Part shown: positions 1 through 6,091 of the stretch, one piece after another | How the letters are laid out: the number at the start of each line of letters is the position of its first letter | How positions within the stretch are numbered: the stretch's first letter is position 1 | Source of the DNA: CAZTWC01 sp964617105 [NCBI: uncultured Myxococcia bacterium] | GTDB lineage: Bacteria; CAZTWC01 | Reading direction: 5' to 3' | DNA length: 8,741 nt | Assembly (NCBI GenBank): GCA_964617105.1 | Contig: CAZTWC010000151.1 | Location: forward strand, 1 to 8,741 | Made by a program: the position numbers and the translations under genes | The notes under the pieces: model-generated | Told to the model about the DNA's origin: nothing | Seen by the model: only the letters and a program-made list of their open reading frames with translations | The model's database searches: none

Positions 1-1396
1 TACTGTTGAGTTTATCCTCCACCATTTTAGCATCCACCGTCACATCTTTATCTTGCAATTCCGGCGCATGGAAAGAAACTTCATCCAGCAATTTTTCCAT
101 TATGGTATGGAGCCGCCTGGCGCCGATATTCTCGGTGCGCTGGTTTACCTCCTGGGCAATTTCCGATATTTTGGCAATCCCATCCTGCTCGAACTCCAAC
201 TCTATCCCTTCGGTATTCATCAAAGCCTTATATTGCTTTACCAACGAGTTCTGCGGTTCAGTCAATATGCGGATAAATTCTTCCTTGCCCAGGGATTGCA
301 ATTCAACCCTAATGGGAAAACGGCCCTGCAATTCAGGAATCAGATCACTGGGCCTTGACACATGAAATGCCCCGGCAGCAATAAAAAGGATATGGTCGGT
401 CTTAACCATCCCATACTTGGTAATAACGGTAGATCCTTCTACTATCGGCAGGATATCACGTTGAACTCCTTCGCGGGAAACGTCTGGGCCTTTGCCGGTT
501 TCGCGGCCAGATATTTTATCCAGTTCGTCTAAAAAAACTATTCCGGTCTGCTCCACCTTTTTTACCGCATTTTTAATAACCTTATCCATGTCTATAAGTT
601 TGGCCGCCTCCTCCTGGGCTATAAGTTGGAGCGCCTCTGGAATCTGCACCCTTTTTTTCTTGGTTCGCTTGGGGAGGATATTTCCCAGTATCTCCTGGAA
701 ATTCATGTCCATCTCTTCGATGCCGGTGGCGGAAAATATTTTTAAATTAGGAGTCATGCCCTCAGAAATTTCCAGGTCGATAAACCGGTCGTCCAGTTTA
801 CCCTCTTTCAGCATGGTCCGTAATTTATCATAAGTGCGTTGCCTTCCCTCTTCCTGGTCGAACAATTCCGGTTCCGGTTCCGGTTCCGCTTCCTCAAATT
901 TTTCGGTTTTTTTGGATGGTAAAAGGATCTCCAGCACCTTTGATTCCGCTATCAATAAGGCCTTGATTTTTACCGCCTCCTGTTCTTTGTCTTTGACCAT
1001 TTTCACCGAAAGTTCGGTTAAATCTCTGATCATAGAATCAACGTCCCGTCCCACATATCCCACCTCAGTAAACTTGGAGGCTTCCACCTTTATGAAAGGA
1101 GCCTGGGACAGGTTTGCCAATCTCCGGGCTATTTCGGTCTTTCCCACGCCGGTAGGGCCAATCATAATGATATTTTTGGGAGCTATCTCTTCCCGCAATT
1201 CCGGTCCCACTCTCTGCCGCCGCCAGCGGTTGCGCAAAGCGATAGCCACGCAACGCTTGGCATCGTTCTGGCTGATAATATATTTGTCCAGTTCGCTGAC
1301 AATCTCCCGTGGAGTAAAAGCATTGTTCGCTAAATAATCTTCCTCTTCAACTATTTCCATATCTATTTTTTCCATAATTTGTTGCTGATAATTCAT
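1..1396 (-). CDS. hslU: ATP-dependent protease ATPase subunit HslU (3' end beyond window)
   Basis: AAA+ unfoldase that recognises and threads cytoplasmic protein substrates into the HslV peptidase (HslUV, also called ClpYQ). I translated 465 residues from the minus strand. Visible landmarks are the family N-terminal motif [13 protein letters not shown] (from residue 28), Walker A GPTGVGKT (80-87), the GYVG pore loop (113-116), a variable I-domain with an acidic EPEPEPE stretch (about 171-177), Walker B IVFLDE (286-291), the motif [20 protein letters not shown] (342-361) and the sensor-2 region [15 protein letters not shown] (425-439). The reading frame is open at the left edge; from the usual C-terminus of the family I estimate about 12 residues are missing. 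The ATG overlaps the hslV stop as ATGA, indicating translational coupling, and no clear Shine-Dalgarno precedes it. The start gives about 27 residues before TPREIV, longer than in E. coli; in-frame ATGs at codons 8 and 13 are alternatives. Confidence 0.97.
   Translation of the reverse strand, partial: MNYQQQIMEKIDMEIVEEEDYLANNAFTPREIVSELDKYIISQNDAKRCVAIALRNRWRRQRVGPELREEIAPKNIIMIGPTGVGKTEIARRLANLSQAPFIKVEASKFTEVGYVGRDVDSMIRDLTELSVKMVKDKEQEAVKIKALLIAESKVLEILLPSKKTEKFEEAEPEPEPELFDQEEGRQRTYDKLRTMLKEGKLDDRFIDLEISEGMTPNLKIFSATGIEEMDMNFQEILGNILPKRTKKKRVQIPEALQLIAQEEAAKLIDMDKVIKNAVKKVEQTGIVFLDELDKISGRETGKGPDVSREGVQRDILPIVEGSTVITKYGMVKTDHILFIAAGAFHVSRPSDLIPELQGRFPIRVELQSLGKEEFIRILTEPQNSLVKQYKALMNTEGIELEFEQDGIAKISEIAQEVNQRTENIGARRLHTIMEKLLDEVSFHAPELQDKDVTVDAKMVEDKLNS
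866..889. repeat. Hexanucleotide tandem repeat inside hslU (TTCCGG, 4 units)
   Basis: Three perfect TTCCGG units followed by TTCCGC lie within hslU. On the coding strand they encode alternating Glu-Pro in the variable I-domain, where length changes of two residues would be tolerated. It is a short coding microsatellite and probably has no role of its own. Confidence 0.8.
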
Positions 1397-1983
1397 TTTG
1401 TTGTTTTAATCTCGATATCTATCTCTTCAACTACAATATTTGCATTGGTGTAAATACAAATCTCCGATGCGGTCTTTAAAGCCTCTATAGCTATCTCTTT
1501 GGCAGATAGCTCGGTATACTTACACAAAATACGGGCGGCCGCCAGTGCATACGCCCCTCCTGAACCAATAGCCGCCACATCTCCATCAGGTTCGATAACA
1601 TCTCCGCTGCCAGAAATTAAAAGCGCCCTCTCCTGGTTGGCAGTTAAAAGTAAAGCATCTAAACGGCGCAAGTTTTTATCCATACGCCAATCTTTGGCCA
1701 ACTCCACTGCCGACCTGGTCAAGTTGCCGTTATAATCTTTTAGTTTGACTTCAAATTTTTCAAACAGAGCAAAAGCATCAGCAGTTGAACCGGCAAATCC
1801 GCAGATCACTTTATTATTATAAAGTCTGCGCACCTTAACAGCAGTGGCTTTCATAATTGTATCGCCTAAAGTGACCTGGCCGTCACCTGCCACTACTACC
1901 TGGCCTTCTCTCTGCACGGCAATAATGGTGGTGCCTCTCATTCCCGCACTTTCAACCTGTTTTTGTGGTAAATATTCCATCAT
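1393..1983 (-). CDS. hslV: ATP-dependent protease peptidase subunit HslV
   Basis: Proteasome-like threonine peptidase that forms a double hexameric ring capped by HslU. Counting the catalytic threonine of MRGTTIIAV as mature residue 1, the key residues fall at family positions: Thr1, Asp17 (in AGDGQ) and Lys33 (in AVKVRR); the GSGG motif is also present. The long form has 196 residues and places 17 residues before the catalytic Thr. Starting at the internal ATG at 1939-1941 would leave only Met-Arg-Gly, closer to the short leaders usual in the family. I keep the upstream ATG because AGGTG lies 10 bases before it, while the internal ATG has only weak purine context; the choice is unsettled. 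The gene follows the Trx-HEAT gene by 31 bp and overlaps hslU by 4 bases, so it is probably read from the kaiB-like promoter. Confidence 0.96.
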   Translation of the reverse strand: MMEYLPQKQVESAGMRGTTIIAVQREGQVVVAGDGQVTLGDTIMKATAVKVRRLYNNKVICGFAGSTADAFALFEKFEVKLKDYNGNLTRSAVELAKDWRMDKNLRRLDALLLTANQERALLISGSGDVIEPDGDVAAIGSGGAYALAAARILCKYTELSAKEIAIEALKTASEICIYTNANIVVEEIDIEIKTTK

Positions 1984-1993
1984 CTTACAACCA

Positions 1994-1998
1994 CACCT
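1994..1998 (-). promoter_or_regulatory. Candidate ribosome binding site for the long hslV start
   Basis: AGGTG on the minus strand lies 10 bases before the ATG at 1981-1983. The spacing is slightly long. It favours the upstream start over the internal ATG at 1939-1941, which lacks a comparable site. Confidence 0.4.
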
Positions 1999-2014
1999 AA
2001 AAATCTTCTGAATG

Positions 2015-2659
2015 TTATGCCAAAGATTCCAGCGCTTCTTCCACCACTTCTTTCATCTCTCCGCTGGTTTCAGGAAGCATGTTGCTTAGAATTTTTATGG
2101 TTTCATTGTTACCCACCTGACCTAGCAAGTAGACCAGGTCTTCGGCAGAATATGGATCCTCTATACATTTATCTAAAGAGTCATGAAGAGTGGTCAGCAC
2201 TTTCCGGCCAGTTTTCCCACCTTGCTCGACCATCTCCTGCAAAACCAGCATTGCCCCCATGCGTAACTGCATTTCACCCGGTAAAGTAATTATATCCAGC
2301 AAAGGTTCAAAGGATAAGGTACCTTGGGACAGATGTTCGGTTAAAATTCCCTTTTGACGGTTTTCCAGCAAATTTTTTACTATTTTCTTACTGTTACCAG
2401 TCTTAACCGCCTCAATCCCATGCTCTAATTGTTGAGGACCATATTCACCGTTCAAAAAGAACATCTCCTCAACAATAGTAACCGGAGCAGTTTTCAACTG
2501 ATATTTTTCCACCAAATCGGGCGCCTTTTCCAAATCAATTACTGATAGATCAAAGTCTTCCGAAAAAGAGGTGCTATTCCCTTGCAGCATCTCCTTAACC
2601 TGGTGACAGTGAGGACAATTTGGTGTTGTTAATAGAGTTATTTTAATCTTCCTGGTCAC
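2015..2659 (-). CDS. Thioredoxin-fold protein with CPHC motif and HEAT-like C-terminal helices
   Basis: A 214-residue soluble protein with no signal peptide. Residues 1 to about 88 look like a glutaredoxin/thioredoxin-like domain: a first beta strand ending in [10 protein letters not shown] puts a CxxC pair at Cys15 and Cys18, and KTAPVTIV (57-63) fits the cis-proline loop. Residues about 115-214 are amphipathic helices resembling HEAT repeats, including [20 protein letters not shown], a form typical of protein-interaction scaffolds. The start is GTG and lies inside the end of the response regulator gene (17-base overlap), which supports coupled translation and a shared function. A dithiol oxidoreductase or redox sensor acting on a partner held by the HEAT tail is plausible but inferred; I do not recognise a named family. 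The CPHC motif resembles some glutaredoxins and disulfide reductases, but the HEAT tail is unusual for either. Confidence 0.85.
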   Translation of the reverse strand: MTRKIKITLLTTPNCPHCHQVKEMLQGNSTSFSEDFDLSVIDLEKAPDLVEKYQLKTAPVTIVEEMFFLNGEYGPQQLEHGIEAVKTGNSKKIVKNLLENRQKGILTEHLSQGTLSFEPLLDIITLPGEMQLRMGAMLVLQEMVEQGGKTGRKVLTTLHDSLDKCIEDPYSAEDLVYLLGQVGNNETIKILSNMLPETSGEMKEVVEEALESLA

Positions 2660-3041
2660 ACTCCACCGCCCCTTCCAGCGCTCCTTCGGTAACCCAGATA
2701 ATCTGGTTGCTGTTGAGGGGTTTATTGATCAGGTCAAAATTCAAGCCCTCGTAAGCTATCTCTTGCAGCGATTTGGAAAAAGAGTTGTAAAAAGCAGTTA
2801 TAATGTATACTGGCAACTTTTTATTTATTTCTCTAATCTTCCGAAGAACTTCTATGCCGTTCATCTCCGGCATATTCAAATCCAGATAGACCAGATCATA
2901 TTTATTCTGGGAAAATTTATTTATCCCCTTTTTGCCGGAAGAAGCGGTATCAACCTGGTATTTTTCCTGGTTATCCAGAGCCAACAGAAAAGAGGTACGG
3001 ATAATCTCTTCGTCATCAATAATTAAAATACGTTTTGGCAT
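2643..3041 (-). CDS. Stand-alone receiver-domain response regulator (CheY-like)
   Basis: A 132-residue protein that is almost entirely one phosphoacceptor receiver domain. It has the acidic pair Asp9-Asp10 in LIIDDEE, the phosphorylatable Asp54 in YLDLNMPEMNG, Thr82 in ITAF and Lys107 in NKPL, so every catalytic position is present. No DNA-binding or enzymatic output domain follows; only about 15 residues, rich in acids at the end, extend past the fold. It must therefore act by protein contact, for example with the KaiB-like or Trx-HEAT proteins encoded on either side, or as a phosphorelay intermediate. The likely phosphodonor is the histidine kinase upstream in the same cluster. GGGAGG lies 9 bases before its ATG. 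The gap from the KaiB-like gene is 40 bp, and its 3' end overlaps the next gene by 17 bases. Confidence 0.95.
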   Translation of the reverse strand: MPKRILIIDDEEIIRTSFLLALDNQEKYQVDTASSGKKGINKFSQNKYDLVYLDLNMPEMNGIEVLRKIREINKKLPVYIITAFYNSFSKSLQEIAYEGLNFDLINKPLNSNQIIWVTEGALEGAVECDQED

Positions 3042-3050
3042 TAAATCAGT

Positions 3051-3056
3051 CCTCCC
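3051..3056 (-). promoter_or_regulatory. Ribosome binding site of the receiver gene
   Basis: GGGAGG on the minus strand, 9 bases before the ATG at 3039-3041. It is much stronger than the site in front of the KaiB-like gene, so the receiver may be translated more than the first gene of the same transcript. Confidence 0.75.
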
Positions 3057-3081
3057 GGTCTTTCCGGTTAAAAGATTTTAT

Positions 3082-3360
3082 CTATCCGGCTCTAAGTATC
3101 TTCATCATTTTCAATACCTTCTTGGCATTGCTTAAATCTCCAACCACTTTTACCCGGGGAGGTGGTGCGACTTTTATCAGAGTCGGTGTTGCCAAGATTT
3201 TATAATCAGCAGTTAATTGTGGCTCATCCATCACATCGATAATATCCAGTTGGAAATCAATATTATTCTCAATAAGACAATTTTGAAAGTTGGCAACTAT
3301 TTCTCTGGTTTTTATAAGAGATCTGATTGCAAACAGGTTGATTTGATATTTTTCCGACAT
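3082..3360 (-). CDS. KaiB-family protein (circadian clock KaiB-like)
   Basis: A 92-residue cytoplasmic protein matching KaiB along its length. The diagnostic core is IDVMDEPQL, then KILATPTLIK (54-63), APPP (65-68) and GDLSN (74-78), closely matching cyanobacterial IDVLKNPQL, KILATPTLAK, LPPP and GDLSN. The acidic C-terminal tail of cyanobacterial KaiB is absent. In cyanobacteria KaiB switches to a thioredoxin-like fold to bind KaiC and compete with the kinase SasA; no kaiA or kaiC occurs in this window. Aligned from memory, Lys58 and Tyr8 of Thermosynechococcus KaiB are kept (Lys54, Tyr5), but Gly89, Asp91 and Tyr94 become Met85, Lys87 and Arg90. The gene follows its own promoter and leads a run with the receiver and Trx-HEAT genes, next to a histidine kinase, so a signalling role in two-component control is more likely than a complete clock. 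I leave out the symbol kaiB because clock function is unsupported. Confidence 0.92.
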   Translation of the reverse strand: MSEKYQINLFAIRSLIKTREIVANFQNCLIENNIDFQLDIIDVMDEPQLTADYKILATPTLIKVAPPPRVKVVGDLSNAKKVLKMMKILRAG

Positions 3361-3471
3361 AATATTAATTCAATACCAATGAGATATAAATTATAGAGCA
3401 TTAGAAATATTATTTCAACTATTATATTTTTGAGCGAGCCCTTAGTATGTTGTTTGCCACACCAATAATTA
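3361..3471. other. Intergenic region between kinase and KaiB-like genes
   Basis: This 111-bp AT-rich stretch is the longest gap in the window. It contains the promoter described separately. I looked for a rho-independent terminator after the kinase stop and found only a 4-base CCCT/AGGG pairing, too weak to call, so read-through from the kinase gene into the KaiB-like gene is possible. Confidence 0.7.
3390..3418 (-). promoter_or_regulatory. Predicted sigma70-type promoter for the KaiB-like/receiver/Trx-HEAT/hslVU run
   Basis: On the minus strand the -35 hexamer TTGAAA (3413-3418) is separated by exactly 17 bases from a perfect -10 TATAAT (3390-3395). One -35 base differs from consensus. Transcription would begin near 3382, giving a leader of about 22 bases before the ATG at 3358-3360. 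That leader lacks a clear Shine-Dalgarno. The close match suggests strong housekeeping expression of the genes downstream, although no operator is evident. Confidence 0.75.
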
Positions 3472-5109
3472 TCAGGGAGTTAGCAGGTGTAAAACAAACT
3501 CTTTACTCCATTTATCACCCCGGCGAAAAAATATATTTCCACCCAAATCAGTCATAATACCGTAACTGATGGAAAGTCCCAGGCCGGTTCCCTTACCTGA
3601 AGGTTTGGTGGTATAAAAAGGCTCAAATAGTTTCTCCTCCTGTTCTATGCTGATATCGATACCATTGTCGGTAAAAATATACTCTACCATTTCTTTACCA
3701 GTTTGGGTTTTTACCTGGCCGGGGCAAATTATGGATATCTTTCCATTATCTTTATTAGAGGAACTTACAATGGCATCCCGGGCATTTAACAGCAGATTAA
3801 GAACCACTTGCTGCAACTGGTTGGCATTCCCCATTACTTTCAAAGTTTTTTTCTTAATCAATACCTTGATACACTGCTCTACAAATTGAGAACCAACCAG
3901 AGCCAGACTATTGTCAAGAATGTGATTAAAATCTATCTCTTCTACACCCTGACCGGCTTTTTGCGGATGAGCAAACAAGTTAATCTTGTCGATAATATCG
4001 GCCATCCGCACAGCCTGTTGGTTGATAACCTCCAACTTTTTATTTATATAGGAATCTGATTGGTATTTTTTTTGAGTATGAGTGGCAAAGGTCATTATCC
4101 CCATCAGCGGCTGGTTTAACTCGTGGGCAATACCTGCACCCAACTCTCCCAAAGCTGACATTTTTCCGGCTTGCACCAATTTCGCCTGGGCAACCTGTAA
4201 TTCACTATGGGTGACAGACAACTTATTATAGGCTGACTCCAACTCTTCAGCCCGGCTTAATATTTTCTCTCGAGTCTGCTCCAAATCCCTGGCCATTTGA
4301 TTGAAGGAGTTAGCCAGAGCCCCCAATTCATCCGGCTGTTTTACCGGCAAATTGATATTATAATCTCCCTGCCCCACCTTTTCGGTGGCCAATAATAAAT
4401 GCTTCAAGGGTTGCAGCAGCATACTAGTTATACGAATCTGCAGCACCAGGGCCAGTAAAAAAATTGCCGTGATGGCCAGTAACAGGGATTTGGCAGCAGC
4501 AGTTATTTTATTTTGAAAATTAAGCAAAGAGATCTCCACCAATACGTATCCAACAGGTTCAATTTTTTCTTCCTCCACCACCACCGTTTCCTGGAAAAAG
4601 AGGTGATCCTCCCCTCCTCTGGCAGCCATTAATAGAGGTACTATAAAATAGAGATGATCATCCAGTTCAAAAGAGGTTACTCTCCCTGAGAGTTTTGCGG
4701 TCTTATACGTCTTATACAAGGTATGGATGATCTCTTCGGAAAATCCCCGTCCCGTGGTTATCAACGATTTTTTACTCTTGCCCAAAAGTGACATACTGGT
4801 TACATTTTCAACCAGGGAAACTTCAGCAAAAATGGATAATAACTTTTTATGCAAATCACCTTGTTCATCAAGATCTTCAAAATTATCCATTTGACCGTCC
4901 CGGCTTTCCAGTTCCTTCCTTACCTGATAAACAGTGCGAACAGTAAACTCCTCTCCCCTGTCCAGATAAAAGCCCAATAGAGTTTCCTTAAAGGCCCAAT
5001 AACTGGTCAAAAAGGTTAAAATCACCGCCAGCACCGTAACCAGGGCAAAACCCAGGGTCAATTTCCACTTTATTGAGCGGCTAATCAGTTTGAGTAATTT
5101 TTTAATCAT
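3472..5109 (-). CDS. Transmembrane sensor histidine kinase (HAMP, HisKA, HATPase_c)
   Basis: A 545-residue inner-membrane kinase that would autophosphorylate on histidine and pass the phosphate to a receiver. Order of parts: a basic N-terminus and TM1 (about 17-38), a periplasmic sensor region (about 40-205), TM2 (about 207-226), HAMP (about 228-280), a coiled coil (about 280-312), and HisKA with phosphoacceptor His329 in GIAHELNQPL. The ATP-binding domain has the N box NLLLNARDAI (438-447), F box FEPFYTTK (495-502) and G2 box GKGTGLGLS (505-513). The G1 box reads DNGID (481-485), so the second Gly of DxGxG is Asp. No receiver or DNA-binding domain is fused, which fits the separate receiver gene nearby. 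The kinase follows the binding-protein gene by 64 bp, and its ATG has only weak Shine-Dalgarno context. The sensed signal is unknown; the neighbours suggest a ligand delivered through the envelope. Confidence 0.96.
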   Translation of the reverse strand: MIKKLLKLISRSIKWKLTLGFALVTVLAVILTFLTSYWAFKETLLGFYLDRGEEFTVRTVYQVRKELESRDGQMDNFEDLDEQGDLHKKLLSIFAEVSLVENVTSMSLLGKSKKSLITTGRGFSEEIIHTLYKTYKTAKLSGRVTSFELDDHLYFIVPLLMAARGGEDHLFFQETVVVEEEKIEPVGYVLVEISLLNFQNKITAAAKSLLLAITAIFLLALVLQIRITSMLLQPLKHLLLATEKVGQGDYNINLPVKQPDELGALANSFNQMARDLEQTREKILSRAEELESAYNKLSVTHSELQVAQAKLVQAGKMSALGELGAGIAHELNQPLMGIMTFATHTQKKYQSDSYINKKLEVINQQAVRMADIIDKINLFAHPQKAGQGVEEIDFNHILDNSLALVGSQFVEQCIKVLIKKKTLKVMGNANQLQQVVLNLLLNARDAIVSSSNKDNGKISIICPGQVKTQTGKEMVEYIFTDNGIDISIEQEEKLFEPFYTTKPSGKGTGLGLSISYGIMTDLGGNIFFRRGDKWSKEFVLHLLTP

Positions 5110-5173
5110 CTCGATTTATAAATATTCAAGGTCGAACTGGAATTTGACAAGGACTTCAGCAGTTTCAAATCGG

Positions 5174-6091
5174 CTATTCAACCCAATGTACTACAGTTGT
5201 ATGGTTGGGATTTATCTTCACTCCCCGCTTTACATATATTAAAATATCGGTAGGAGATTGCACTTTATTATGGAATTCTATTTTTTCTTTTTTCATCCTG
5301 ATAGCCAGCCTGGCCGCCTGCCGGCCGTTTTTTTCAGGATCAACCGAAACCGCAATATGGGCATGTGGTTTGCGGATAAGAAAACTACGGGTAGGCGCTA
5401 AAACCAATACCTCTTTTTGATTTAACCGGAATAATATTTTCGGAAGATTACTGGAGTTATAGATAAAGGGATCGGGAAGAATCCAAAACAGAGTATTGGC
5501 TTTTATCTTCTCCAGCACTTTATCCAGCACATTGCTTTCTAAAACCGGGTAGAGGTGGGTGTTGACCTGAAAAGAACGGGCCTGTTGTTCCAATTGAGCG
5601 GCCGGTAAAGAACTTTTATCCGAGTAGATAGAGGTTATAGTGGTCTGATGAGGCAACAGGGAGATAACTCGTTTAAGCATCACGCCCGGTTTTATGTTGA
5701 TGGTAACGCCGGCAACTCCTTTTTGGTGTTTATTCATCTTTTGCTCCAATTGAGTGGGATACAGGCAATAGACCATAGCAAAAACCATTGGAAAATCAGC
5801 CAGATGCTCTAAGGCAAATAGAGTGGCCCCATTGCCGATGGTAAACACAATATCGGGTTTTATAGCAGTTACTTGTTTCTTTATATCTCCGGCTCTTTTT
5901 CTATTAAACAAAATATCAGTAAAGATTACCTGAGATTGATGTTGTTGATAATATTTTACAAATCCCTTACGGGCCTGTTTAAAATCGGGATAATCAGGAT
6001 ACAAAACCACTACTTCCTGTCCCGCCAGGATAAAAGGGGACCATAATAGCATCAGTCCAATAATTAAGAATGGTAATACTCTGTTCAGCAT
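5174..6091 (-). CDS. Exported substrate-binding protein, ABC_sub_bind (PF04392-like)
   Basis: A 305-residue periplasmic protein. Residues 1 to about 23 form a signal peptide (hydrophobic core LPFLIIGLMLLW, likely cleavage near ILAGQ), and no lipobox cysteine is present. The mature part resembles the ABC_sub_bind family of two-lobed periplasmic binding proteins: KPDIVFTIGNGATLFAL (about 78-94), the lobe crossing near GVAGVTINIKPG (125-136), WILPDP (203-208) and VSVDPEKNGRQAA (248-260). No ABC permease or ATPase gene lies in the window, so it may present a ligand to the histidine kinase instead of feeding a transporter. Its ATG follows the receptor's TAA with no bases between, showing coupled expression with the TonB-dependent receptor. 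AGGT lies a few bases upstream within the receptor's last codons. The ligand cannot be told from the sequence. The family call is from pattern recognition. Confidence 0.8.
   Translation of the reverse strand: MLNRVLPFLIIGLMLLWSPFILAGQEVVVLYPDYPDFKQARKGFVKYYQQHQSQVIFTDILFNRKRAGDIKKQVTAIKPDIVFTIGNGATLFALEHLADFPMVFAMVYCLYPTQLEQKMNKHQKGVAGVTINIKPGVMLKRVISLLPHQTTITSIYSDKSSLPAAQLEQQARSFQVNTHLYPVLESNVLDKVLEKIKANTLFWILPDPFIYNSSNLPKILFRLNQKEVLVLAPTRSFLIRKPHAHIAVSVDPEKNGRQAARLAIRMKKEKIEFHNKVQSPTDILIYVKRGVKINPNHTTVVHWVE

Noticed and set aside
1065-1253. Minus-strand 62-codon frame
   Set aside because: It is an alternate frame of hslU; the real frame carries Walker A and the GYVG pore loop through the same bases.
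6-1337. Several plus-strand open frames of 100-167 codons opposite hslU
   Set aside because: They lie antisense to a full-length, motif-complete HslU, are low-complexity Ser-rich translations, and resemble no family.
3082-3360. A complete circadian oscillator
   Set aside because: Only a KaiB-like gene is present; no KaiC or KaiA sequence lies in the window, so clock function cannot be claimed.
3421-3471. Rho-independent terminator after the kinase gene
   Set aside because: There is a short T/A run, but the only pairing found (CCCT/AGGG) is 4 bases with a long loop, and GGGCTCGCTC has no partner.
5110-5173. Promoter in front of the kinase gene
   Set aside because: TTGTCA and TTATAA occur but are 23 bases apart, too far for a normal sigma70 promoter.
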